Origin: Chrysophaeum taylorii
Lineage: Eukaryota; Sar; Pelagophyceae; Pelagomonadales; Pelagomonadaceae
NCBI GenBank assembly: GCA_029834535.1
Contig: JAQMWT010000096.1
Coordinates: forward strand, 1 to 64,000
DNA length: 64,000 bases
Reading direction: 5' to 3'
Part shown: in pieces, positions 34,959 to 44,143 of the stretch
Layout of the letters: every line of letters starts with the position of its first letter
How positions within the stretch are numbered: the stretch's first letter is position 1
Position numbers and translations under genes: made by a program
The notes under the pieces: generated by a model
Database searches by the model: none
What the model was told of the DNA's origin: nothing
Seen by the model: only the letters and a program-made list of their open reading frames with translations

Positions 34959-36187
34959 TCGAGACGCGGACCAGAGACTGACAAGCGGACTGTTTGAGTG
35001 AACCACCACTACGACCTGCGTATTCTCCCTCTTTTTCTTCTTCTTCTGCTGCTTCTTCTTCTTCAAGGCGCCGAGCAGCCTCGGCTCTCAATCTCGTGTT
35101 ACGGTTAACGCGATAGATTTTTTAAGATCCAAAGTACAAAACTGTACTACGTGGTATATATCGACTCTGGCTCTTTTATTTCGAATTTATTTCTCCTGAG
35201 AACTAAAGACATTAAAAACCCTTTCTGATGGGATCCCAAGTGTTTGCAAACGTCAGCCCCGCCGCTATTATTGAAGTCGTGCTCATTTTTAGCTCATGAT
35301 ACTTAATTCTGGATGATCGAAGAGGAAGAGAAGGCAAGAAGAAAAGACTGCAGACAACAACCAAAGCAGCGGACGGCGAAGAAGAAAGCACGAAAGAAAC
35401 TGCTAAGCCACGTCCACGGAAGCAGGGAGAAACAGGTCAAAGAAATGCAGAGAGAAGAAGGGCGGGCACAGCAAAGAAAGGGCGAGCGCAGCTCCGAACG
35501 AAGCAGGAAAAGAGAAAGTCGCGCAAAAAAGAGCAAGAGGCAGGAGGCGAAGCAAAAGTACGGCCGAGATGCAAGAAGGGTGCATACATCGTGAGGGTGA
35601 TTGGTCAGCAGGAAGAGAGAAGAAGGGGAGGATAGCTCGAGAAAGGAGCAAATGACGAAGCAAAGAGTGGGCGGGACTTGCTTGAGAGAAAGAGCGGACT
35701 TGGTCTTCAGAGGCAGGGCAGCCACAATCGCCCACCATCGCCGCCGCTGCCAGCAAGGGAGGAGAGGGGGGAATCCACGCCCGTTGCTTGCAATGATATG
35801 GCGGGTGAGTAATAAAATCCCGCTCAATATTATTATGGCAATCACCTCCTCCGAAGCAAGATTGGATAAGCGCAGAGGAAGGTGAAAAGGACCACATCTG
35901 CCAGGTTGGAATTGGCGGTTGAAGGAGGAAGCACGGAAGGGAGGGGGAGTGGCGTCGAGACAGGCCAAGCTGGCGAGAGCACGGAGGAAGCAAGCAGGCC
36001 GCCTGGTGAGAGCGATGGCGTAACACACGCTGGATACAATGTGCGAGGCTCAACCACGCACGTCAGCTCTGGGAGGAGGCAAGGCGAACAACTCCCGGGA
36101 TTTGTTTTTAGCTGTAAGAATAACATGCCCACGCCTCGAGCGACAACGGAGTTGCTGCTGCTTTGCACACTACGACCACGGTGGCGC
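34959..36187. repeat. Purine-rich dispersed repeat, copy 1, with flanking intergenic sequence
   Basis: 34959-35300 has AT-rich intergenic sequence and a GAAGAA/TTCTTC tract. From about 35303 to 36160 the plus strand is strongly A/G-rich, giving long but meaningless open frames on both strands. Its start (CTGGATGATCGAAGAGG, then GGAAGAGAA) resembles the start of the repeat at 40306 and, inverted, the one ending at 60390. I read these as copies of the same retroelement 3' region. No gene is supported. Confidence 0.55.
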
Positions 36188-37447
36188 CTAGGGGGGAGGC
36201 TGTTGTTGACGACGACGACGACGACGAGCGTGGAGTTGGTTGCTGGGAAGTGGATATTTATTTTTCGGGGCAACAGCGGCGACAGCGGCGGCGCCGTCTG
36301 AAGAAAAGTCGGGGACCTGGGCGTGGCAGAGGTCGCGGGCTTGGGTGGATATTTTGCACGCGCGGAACTCCTGGCGCAGGAAATTTCCCTCGCCTGCGAC
36401 GAGGGCAAAGGAGTTCTGGTTTGAATTGTCCTCGGGGCGGGCGACGAGCTGGAAGAGGTGAAGGTGGGGATGGGCGAAAGTCATCCAGTGAGGCCTGCGG
36501 TTGCTGCAGGGTGCGCGGTCGAAGCAGCAAGACGCGGTCCGGAGGTCGGTGAGGCGGTGGAGCGGCTTGGCGCCGTTCCGGCCGAATTCTCTGAGCGCGG
36601 CGGGGCCTAAGTCGGCGTCGTCGCGCATCGGACCGAGGTCCTGACGCAGGGGGGCTGGCATGACGCGGTGGGGAAGAAGAAAGTTTTTGACAGGGTCGGC
36701 CGCGATCGCGAGGAGCGTACCAAAGTGCCGCGCGTGAAATATCTGGTCGGACTCGGTGTAGAAGACGTACCGTATACCTCGCCAGCGCGGATCCGACAGA
36801 AGCTTCTGCTGCGCGAGGCGCACCGTCGCGAGGCCGAGGCGCGAGGGCCGGAACACGGGGTATTGCAACACATCGAAAAAGTCCAGACCCGAGGCGTTGG
36901 AGACGTAGGCCCGATCAGAATCAGTCGCGACGCAGACGACGATTCTTCCGAAAAAAGGGGCTAGGCTCTCGCGCGTCATGTTGAGGTAGACGCGCCTCGA
37001 CTCGAGCGCCGAGTGCCCCGAGTCCCCACCAATCGTCGCGTAAAAGGGCATCACCGCCAGACAGTCGTGGCGGGGCGTCGCTTTGGGGACGTGCCGTCGG
37101 TGGACGACTTGTCCGCGGAGACGTCGAAGAACGGCGTAACGGACGTTGTCCGCGTCGCGCCCGAGGCGCCGCTCGTACCACGACAAGTGTACGATGAAAA
37201 AGTCCATCAAATCAACCGTCTTTTGGAGCCTGTTTCTCCGGAACATCGCATGACTCGCGCCTTCCATATTCCCCTGTCCCCCTTGGAGACGGTGTTCGGG
37301 GACAAGCTCCGCGAGAAACGTCTCGCGCGTCCCGAGGTACGCCGCGCTGTAGGCCTCGCCCTGGTCGGGGCACTCGTACAGCCCCGCGAACGTCGTCAGG
37401 TTCGCAACAAAAGCGGCGGCGAATGGCACAAAAATCACTGGCCACAT
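36188..37447 (-). CDS. Secretory GT-A-like glycosyltransferase candidate
   Basis: 419 codons, intronless. The N-terminal hydrophobic segment (residues 3-22) is a signal peptide or anchor. A Val-Met-Pro-Phe-Tyr-Ala-Thr-Ile strand (about 131), Arg-Ile-Val-Val-Cys-Val-Ala-Thr-Asp (about 167) and Tyr-Val-Phe-Tyr-Thr-Glu-Ser-Asp-Gln-Ile (about 226) give a nucleotide-fold pattern with a possible Glu-Ser-Asp metal motif. Cys-containing loops follow (Cys-Cys-Phe-Asp-Arg-Ala-Pro-Cys), and the C-terminus is a low-complexity Arg/Gln/Pro tail. I cannot name the family. It is head-to-head with the GT29-like gene, 61 bp apart, suggesting a shared glycosylation role. Confidence 0.6.
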   Translation of the reverse strand: MWPVIFVPFAAAFVANLTTFAGLYECPDQGEAYSAAYLGTRETFLAELVPEHRLQGGQGNMEGASHAMFRRNRLQKTVDLMDFFIVHLSWYERRLGRDADNVRYAVLRRLRGQVVHRRHVPKATPRHDCLAVMPFYATIGGDSGHSALESRRVYLNMTRESLAPFFGRIVVCVATDSDRAYVSNASGLDFFDVLQYPVFRPSRLGLATVRLAQQKLLSDPRWRGIRYVFYTESDQIFHARHFGTLLAIAADPVKNFLLPHRVMPAPLRQDLGPMRDDADLGPAALREFGRNGAKPLHRLTDLRTASCCFDRAPCSNRRPHWMTFAHPHLHLFQLVARPEDNSNQNSFALVAGEGNFLRQEFRACKISTQARDLCHAQVPDFSSDGAAAVAAVAPKNKYPLPSNQLHARRRRRRQQQPPP

Positions 37448-37508
37448 CAGGAAGCGACCCTATCTCAACCCTTACTGGGCCCACACCGAAACAAAACATT
37501 GAAATAAA
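37448..37508. promoter_or_regulatory. 61-bp bidirectional promoter region
   Basis: Between the divergent ATGs at 37447 and 37509. It contains CAACCCTTACTGGGC (37466-37480), another CCCTTAC/GTAAGGG motif. Confidence 0.5.
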
Positions 37509-38267
37509 ATGTTGTTCGTCGTCGTCGGCTTGATGTTCGTGTTGTCTTGGGCCGTCCCGTTGGACGAAATGGTCGAGTGGTTCTACAAGAACAAGACCTA
37601 CGGAGGAAGTCTGAGGTCGTGCGCTCTGGTGGGGGGGTCGGTGGTCGCTCGTGGGTCCAGCCGAGGCAACGACATCGACGCGCACGACACCGTGATCCGA
37701 GTTAACCGGATGCCGACGTCAAAATACGCGGCGGATTTTGGTCGACGCACCGACATTCTCTTCGCCAACCTCGAAACTGCCAACACCGCTAGAACTTTCG
37801 AGATGGGGGGTGCGAAGACTTATTGTAAGACCACAAAAGCAACCGCCGTCGTCTTCAAAGGTACCTGCAACCCAAAAAGGCTGTGGGCGCCCGTGGCCCG
37901 CAAGTGGCGCTCCTGCGGCCTACCGGTGGGCCACCAGAAGGACGACATCGCGAGAGGCGTCTGCGGCTTGACTTTGTACAAAAACTCTGGAGGATCCAGG
38001 CAGGTCACCTCCGGGTTCCTCGCTTTCGTCACCTTCGCGCCCGTCTGCGAAACATTGACGCTCTACGCCTTCGGCGGACCCCCCGAAGCGGCCGACGGCC
38101 ACAAGCAATTGCACCACCACGACACGCCCGCCGAGAACGACCTCGTGGACGCAATCATCGAAACTAACGAGCTCAGAGACGACGACGCCAACCACGACCG
38201 CAATTTCAGACGCCTCCAATCCTATCTCGCAAACCTCAAACCCAAGGTCAGAGTCGTCCGCGACTGA
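37509..38267 (+). CDS. Sialyltransferase-like glycosyltransferase (GT29)
   Basis: 252 residues with a type II anchor (about residues 2-18). Sialylmotif L is clear: Ser-Cys-Ala-Leu-Val-Gly-Gly-Ser, then Ile-Asp-Ala-His-Asp-Thr-Val-Ile-Arg-Val-Asn-Arg-Met-Pro and Asp-Phe-Gly-Arg-Arg-Thr-Asp. Motif S is Ser-Gly-Phe-Leu-Ala-Phe...Cys-Glu-Thr-Leu-Thr-Leu-Tyr-Ala-Phe, and a His-His-His-Asp-x5-Glu segment corresponds to motifs III/VS with the catalytic His. The L and S cysteines that form the family disulfide are present. GT29 proteins in algae may use KDO or a related acid instead of sialic acid. Probably Golgi. It is shorter than animal enzymes, with almost no stem. Confidence 0.85.
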   Translation: MLFVVVGLMFVLSWAVPLDEMVEWFYKNKTYGGSLRSCALVGGSVVARGSSRGNDIDAHDTVIRVNRMPTSKYAADFGRRTDILFANLETANTARTFEMGGAKTYCKTTKATAVVFKGTCNPKRLWAPVARKWRSCGLPVGHQKDDIARGVCGLTLYKNSGGSRQVTSGFLAFVTFAPVCETLTLYAFGGPPEAADGHKQLHHHDTPAENDLVDAIIETNELRDDDANHDRNFRRLQSYLANLKPKVRVVRD

Positions 38268-38500
38268 CCAAAGTTTTTTCTGTATTCTGTGATCGGGCCT
38301 GCCTTTTGTGGACACCACCACCACCACGATTTTTTTTTGTGCCATCGATATGTATGATGCGCGGCGATTCTTTTTTTAAAAGTATATTGCTGCGGCGGCC
38401 TTCGAAACCGTAGTAGGGCTTCTTCTTGTTTGCCGTTCGTTGGGCGACGCCCACACACACTCGGGACTGCGAGTCTCGCTCTGCGAATCCCGTCATAATG

Positions 38501-38544
38501 GTGAGGTGAGGTGAGCTGAGGTGAGGTGAGCTGAGGTGAGGTGA
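38501..38544. repeat. GGTGAGGTGAGCTGA minisatellite
   Basis: Three imperfect units of GAGGTGAGGTGAGCT occur just before a GTTCCGTTCC run. Confidence 0.9.
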
Positions 38545-38773
38545 CGTTCCGTTCCGTTCTGTTCTCCCCCCAAAAAAAGGGCTGTTCGTCCACCACAAAA
38601 AATCTATCTCGTTTTCAGCCGCAGGCGACTTCTCATCACGAACGCATGACGGCTTGGCGCAAGGAGGAATGGTCATTTTTATTAAACCACTACTTCGGTT
38701 GTCAATTGGGATTTTTAAGACACGAATTTTTACAGACGCGTCGGGTGAACAATTGAATCATACTCCGGCTGGT

Positions 38774-38827
38774 TGACTGACTGACTGACTGACTGACTGA
38801 CTGACTGACTGACTGACTGACTGACTG
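38774..38827. repeat. CTGA tetranucleotide tract
   Basis: About 13 uninterrupted copies of CTGA/GACT. A related GACA/GACT tract lies at 16735-16773. Confidence 0.97.
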
Positions 38828-40045
38828 CCAGCAGCAAGAATCTTGAGTTCGAGACCCTCATTTGGATACGATATTGGGGTCCGCTCCCTTGAACCGAACA
38901 TCCTGCTGAGACGCGCCAAAAGGGATCCTGCTTTCGTTGACGGAATCAGCATCTTCTTCATCAACGTTGGGTCTTAATGGCCAAAACCATCCCAAAGTTG
39001 CAATTTAACAAATGCGAGCGCATCCTTAATATTCTATGTCACGCGACAAACCCATCGGGAAAATGGTATTTACCACAGCAGACGGCGACGAACATCAAGA
39101 GAAGCATAGGGGCGGGGCCGATTTCTCTCGGAACAACATCACAATATCAACGGCGAGAAGCACGCACAGGCACACAACGAACGTCTCCGGGTATCTATCT
39201 ATCTATGCGGCTGGGTGGAAGCATCGGAAGAAGCGGGTAGCCCGGAGTGAAGGGCCAACAATCTAATGCAGAGAAGAGAGAAATTTCGAGAGCGTATTTC
39301 GAAGAAACGCGAGGCGCATCGTCGTCGTCGATAACTCGTCGACCCACCATATAAACGTCGTCCGAACCCTCCAAACCTCTCGATAGCACGACAAGAGATC
39401 GGCGCCGTCGCCCACCTTCCATGAGCGACAAGTGGCTACCTGGCTTGGTTGCTGGCGGGCTTATGGTCCGCCATTGGGTTGTCCATCAACGTGGGCATGG
39501 GTTCCTTTGCTTGGTCGGATGGGCCTCCGTCGGCGTGGTTGACTTAGTTAGGTCGAGTTGGCTGGCATGGATCGGTAGAAGGCCAGTCGACTTGGCTTCG
39601 TCTGATTGGCTTTTTTGGCTTGGCTTTGTAGACAAGCGCTGGCGCATGCGTCGGTGTCTTATTTGGCTTGGCTTGCTCAGCGCCTGGCCTGGTCGGCTTG
39701 GTCGGTTTGGGTGGATTAGGTAACGGGGTCGGGTCGCGCGGACAAGGTGCCAGGACGGTCGACTGTCAAGAACCCTCGCAAGAGAAACGGATCCTGCGCG
39801 GGATAATCCGAAGTCTACTTCCCCGCGCGCTTGCCTGGGCAGAGAGTGAGAGAAAAAATGAATCTGGCGAAAGCTATGAATTATAATTAGAGGAATTGTG
39901 ATTGTGGTTTGCAACTCCCAGGCTCTTTATTACAATTGGATGGTGTGCAACTCACAGGATCAAAGAGCCAGAATGAATGGGCGCAGAGGCAAAAGGAATA
40001 ATCATTATTATTATGGTTAGCAACTCCAACCGTCCCCGCGAGTCC

Positions 40046-40275
40046 CCATAGTTCACGTATGGCCGTAGTCTCAACTAGGTTACTACTCCGCCAGTTCTAT
40101 ATTCCTGGTACTCCCTCGCTCAAAACCGTGACAACGGGGGGGGCAACAAATCAACTCGTCCTCAATCCCCCTTTCTATCTCTCCCGTCTTATCGCCCGGT
40201 GTCCCTACTCCCGCGCGGCGCCATGGCGCTGGTAGTAGCCTACGCCCCATGTACTGGGCTGGCCTCTAGTTATTA
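40046..40275 (+). repeat. Solo-LTR-like repeat, copy A
   Basis: Diverged direct repeat of 43770-44005. Shared anchors are GCG(A/G)GTCCCCA(T/C)AGTTCAC, then (G/A)TA(T/C)GGCCG, a CTCGTCTTA-like middle, and an end GCCTAC...ACTGGG(C/A)TGGCCTCTAGTTA. The two copies flank the septin gene. Confidence 0.75.
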
Positions 40276-40289
40276 GTTAGCTCGTTAGT

Positions 40290-41093
40290 TTAACTCCCAG
40301 TCTTAAAGATCCAGAATGGATTTGAGCGCTTAAAGGAAGAGAAACACAAAAGGAGAGAATACCAAAGACGACCGCATAAGAGAACGGCGATGGAAAAAAA
40401 AGCAAAAAAGGCAAAGCAGACGGGAGAAGGTAGGGAGAAGCGGAAACGCTGAGAGGCGCATCTAGGGATTACTATAGTTGGCTCAAACTTGAGTCCAAGA
40501 GTAAGAATTGATGAGCGCTGGAGAATAGATAGCAAAGCACGGCGTAGGTAGAAGCAAGGAAGCACGGGCAGCAGAAGCAGGGACTTAATGGAGGTGAAGA
40601 AAGAAAGAAAGTGTGGGGAGAGCAATGCAAAGGAAGCAGGAGCAAATGGAAAGAAGAGACAGGAAAGAAATGCGACGAAGAAAAGGTGCGAGCAAAGGCG
40701 ACTCGAGAGAAACAGGAAGGTCATCGAAGCGGCAGAAGAACGACGAAGTATGAGAGAAGAGAGCCTTTGAAGAAAGTGGAGCATAGCGAGAGAGCGGAAT
40801 TCGATGCTGAGTAAGACGTGTGCATTGGCAGTAGGAGGAAAGAGCCGGTTCTCCAGGGAGGTGATTGAAGCAATGGCAGCCTGTAGATCAGTGCGCAGAG
40901 ATAGATTTTCAGCGCTGAGGGTGTTGATTTTGCGGATATATAGGCGAAGAGTTTCCTGGAGTTGCTCGACTTGCTGATGTAAGGCATCGACATCAACCGA
41001 GGCAGAAGAGGCAGGGTGAGTCGATGGCGAGATTCTTTCCAGGGTAGGTTCTGATGTAGGGAGTGAGGGGTTTAACGACGTCTCGGTCAACAC
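40290..41093 (-). pseudogene. Retroelement fragment with gag-like coiled coil
   Basis: On the minus strand the first 85 codons encode a Ser/Pro-rich start and a well-formed coiled coil (Gln-Gln-Val-Glu-Gln-Leu-Gln-Glu-Thr-Leu, then Ala-Glu-Asn-Leu-Ser-Leu-Arg). The remainder of the frame is hydrophobic and low-complexity, a product of the pyrimidine-rich repeat. No ATG starts the frame. It looks like a gag N-terminus joined to the 3' repeat of the family seen at 35303 and 60170. Confidence 0.4.
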
Positions 41094-41644
41094 ATGCTGT
41101 GTAAGTAGGGGGTATTTCGCGTTTTTAGAAAGCGCAGAAAGTCTTTTGATGTTCTGCCGGAGTATAAGTGGGGCCGAACATTACATCCAGGAGTTATGGC
41201 GGTTTTGTATCATCTGAGGATGATACGTAGTGGTCAAGATGATGTACCCACGATTGGGCAACAGTATTAATCACATGGTGGGATTTGGAAGAGGCTTGAA
41301 CATAGTCTGGGCTTTGCGACTCTGTGTTCGAACAAGAGTTACAAGAAAGTTAAGATGCTCAAGGCAGTGGTATGACGAGCGACACAGGAAGATGAAAACG
41401 CTAGAAGGCGGTCGCAGCACGGTGTCCCAAACAACGGGCCGCGCCATTATTAGTGCCCTGCGATGCCTGGGAGATGGTTTTTATCCATCCAGGCGAGCAC
41501 TATTTATTCTACCAATCTGGTCGCCCTCGACGAAAAGGATGCCGCCAGTATTGCGTCGCCACAATGAACATGTCCGCCGCGGACACTCATCGCCCAAATT
41601 TGGACGCAACACCCCTCCATTTTATTATAATCAAAGTGCGCTCC

Positions 41645-42668
41645 TTAAAAGTTGAGGGGGAGCTGGAGCCGGAGTTTGAGGGGATTGTAGAGGAGGGCGA
41701 GGATGGCGATCGTCTTCAAGGCCGAGCGAGCCTTTTGTCTCCCAAGGCGACGACGCTTGAAGCGGAGGAAGTGGGAACGGGCTTTGGTGATGAGGTCCTC
41801 GGTGTCGTCGGAGAAGAGGCGTCGTTTCAGGTCGTTAAAGTCGGAGTGCCGAATGCGGCTGCGGCCCCAGCGGTAGTCGCCGTCCCTCGAGATGATGGCG
41901 AGGGGGCGCTCGATTTTCAGTTTCGCGAATTCTTTTTCGAGCCGCGACCGATACGCGGCGAGCTCGGCGTCGGTCAGGGTATCTGCCTTGGCGATAACCG
42001 GAATCACGGTCACTTCTCTTCGGATTCTCCGCAAGTTCTTCCGGTCCGCGTCGAGGAGCCCGTGCGGACTCAAGAAGTACACGCACACCTAATTTGGCTG
42101 CGTGACGCGACTATAAAACGAGCTCCATGACAGTTGACACGACGGACAACTGCAGCGAGCTGTGCGACGCGACTGACGGCCGCATGCCAGGCGACACGAC
42201 TGACAACTGCAGACAGCAGCAGCACGACCAAATCACATACGGCAGCAGACACGACTGACAACTGCATATGCACACGACTGACAGCTGCAGTCAGCGACAC
42301 GACACGACTGACCACTACGCGGCTGGACGGGATACACGACTGACACTCGGCCCACTCACATGGATGAGGCAGTCGTCGGGGGAATCGGTGTTCTTTAGAT
42401 TTTGGTGGCGGCGTTTTGCGACGAAATTTGCGAAGTCGAGGTCCAGGTCGCTATCGACGATTGAGACGGTCAGGACAGCGGTCGCGAAGTCCAATGTCGC
42501 CGTGCTCGCGTTCGTCCCCAACAACGCGCGGCACGCCGTCGTCTTCCCGAGTCCCTTCAGACCGGCAACGAGCACGTTGAATCGCAGGTCCCGCGGCTTG
42601 AGTTTGAGCGTCGGCGCCCGCAACGGCGGCAGCTCAATCGCGCTCGCGACCACGAGCAACCACAGCAT
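41645..42668 (-). CDS. Septin-like GTPase, short and divergent
   Basis: Two exons, 42360-42668 and 41645-42088, with a 271-bp GT-AG intron (42089-42359, phase 0). Exon 1 has a hydrophobic N-terminus (Met-Leu-Trp-Leu-Leu-Val-Val-Ala) and the P-loop Val-Ala-Gly-Leu-Lys-Gly-Leu-Gly-Lys-Thr-Thr. Exon 2 has Tyr-Phe-Leu-Ser-Pro-His-Gly, the septin G4 motif Val-Ile-Ala-Lys-Ala-Asp-Thr-Leu-Thr, Tyr-Arg-Trp-Gly and His-Ser-Asp-Phe-Asn-Asp-Leu. The product is about 250 residues, shorter than usual. The switch II/G3 Asp-Thr-Pro-Gly is replaced by a Val-Asp-Ser-Asp segment and roughly 25 residues between G3 and the Tyr-Phe-x-Ser-Pro block are missing. The C-terminus is hydrophobic, with no coiled coil. 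It could be membrane-associated and hydrolysis-deficient. Confidence 0.75.
42089..42359 (-). repeat. Septin intron built of CGACACGACTGACAACTGCA repeats
   Basis: About seven exact or imperfect copies of a 20-bp unit (plus-strand CGACACGACTGACAACTGCA) begin near 42138, 42158, 42187, 42249, 42271, 42301 and 42333. They fill most of the intron between the donor GTGAGT and the acceptor TTAG. Confidence 0.8.
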
Positions 42669-43769
42669 TCCAACGGATAAACCAACGGATCAATATCCTC
42701 GTGGGCCATCCATCTGATGTCCTTCGGCGTTTGCGTCTGAAGACGGATCCTTGGACAGGCCGCTCTTGAGACGGACAATCCAATGACGAGCAGCCCTCAG
42801 AGGAGCAAGCGACGCGCGGCACTCGAGGGTGGGTGTCTTCGCGACAGGCCTGCGCGCAAGCGTATTATGAGGGTCGGAGTCATTGAGGAACTAAATAATC
42901 GCACCACTTCGTGATGAACTCAAGAAGAAATCACTCATGCCGTCCGACAGTACAGCCTTTCAGCCGCTGGAGTAGAGGACGTAAGTATGGCGGCCGCTCG
43001 CTGGTTATCAGCTCATCACAACAATTGTTTTCTCGCGTTCGATAAATGGAAAGAAAGACTCGGATGCATCGCTTTACCAGAAAGAAGTGAACCAGAAAGC
43101 GGATCGTGACGCTCAAAGAAGCACACAAGTCTGGCATCATACGCTCTCCGTGTCATTTCCGCCGAGCTCGACCCACACTATTCTGAACGTGACCTTTGAT
43201 TTGGCACCGAAGTAGCGCCGCAGCTTTCGTGTATGCTTTCTTTCGACAGAGTCCCGCGGTATGACAAGTGCTCTTCAGCGTTCCACCATATATACGCGTG
43301 CGCCTCATTCAAGCATGTGCGCTAACTTTTCTGTTTCGATCGTCTCAATAAACGGCGAGGAATCTCCCGTTTTTTTTCGTTTGTAAACGGTGACTATTAT
43401 GTCACAGCGACAACGCGTGATACATCCCAAGCCAACCTGCGTTTTCAACACGATACAGGATTATGTACTCACTGGACGTCGCTACAACGGCAACTCTGAG
43501 GATGTCGCATTCGAAGAGTGAGCGCATGCCGTGGAGCTTCCGTTACCGCAACGACGCTCCGCGAGTGAGGAGACGCCATGTCTCATCAAGCATGCTCTTG
43601 CCAGATGGAAATGCACACGGGTGACCGACTGACAAGCCGGGAAAGAGTTGAAATAATCCGCAGTGTCCCATGGAGCAGTCGACTTTGTCGCGAGATGAGA
43701 TGAGATGCGATGCGATGAGATGCGATGCGATACTCTCCTCTTGGCGGGCCCGCCCCTGGACAAACGCCC
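42669..43769. other. Intergenic; no gene seen
   Basis: Short frames only. A GATGAGATGC-type pentanucleotide tract lies at about 43691-43731. The rest is unique-looking sequence upstream of the septin. Confidence 0.6.
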
Positions 43770-44005
43770 CAGCGGGTCCCCACAGTTCACATACGGCCGG
43801 GTCTCTTCAACCAAGGTGCGCCGTAAATTCTAGATTCCAACGAAGATAGATACTCCTGACGAATGGCGACAGGCTATCAAGTCTTCATCGACTCTTCTCT
43901 CTGCTCCCCTCGTCTTAAAAAAGAAACCTGTGATTCTTGTCCCGCGCGCTACGCGTTGGGATTTATTCGCCTACACGCCCTATGCACTGGGATGGCCTCT
44001 AGTTA
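43770..44005 (+). repeat. Solo-LTR-like repeat, copy B
   Basis: Counterpart of copy A at 40046-40275, with the same order of conserved blocks: GCGGGTCCCCACAGTTCAC at the start, CACTGGGATGGCCTCTAGTT at the end. 44006-44143 after it holds the dynein 3' flank and no gene. Confidence 0.75.
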
Positions 44006-44143
44006 GCCACCTTTACACGAGACGTTTGCACGCGTGTCGAGTGCGCTTATTGTAAGCGACAACGACGAGGAGGACGACGGCAATGTCAAGTATATAACAT
44101 CCGAGCGTCGATCGTCCTGCCCAGAAGCGATCGAGCGAGCGTG

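Larger units (their letters stand above)
38268..40045. other. Repeat-rich intergenic region
   Basis: No gene is supported. Simple repeats include GTGAGGTGAGCTGAG units (38501-38544), a CTGA tract (38774-38827) and a degenerate TTGGCTTGGC pattern (about 39540-39710), which creates Trp/Leu-rich open frames. Near 39909-39980 two fragments of a retroelement end occur (GCAACTCCCAGGCTC and CAAAGAGCCAGAATG). Confidence 0.6.

Noticed and set aside
35303-36160. Long open frames on both strands (up to 241 codons)
   Set aside because: They reflect A/G-rich repeat sequence with few stops. Composition is low-complexity and matches a dispersed repeat.
38841-38890. tRNA-like GTTCGAGACC segment
   Set aside because: A T-arm-like word is present, but no acceptor stem, D-arm or anticodon arm can be built around it.
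39421-39914. Trp/Leu/Gly-rich frame and its antisense partner
   Set aside because: Derived from a degenerate TTGGCTTGGC repeat; no domain.
40046-44005. Reading copies A and B as the two LTRs of one complete element
   Set aside because: The interval holds a host-type septin gene with an intron and no pol. The copies are too diverged for a single recent insertion.
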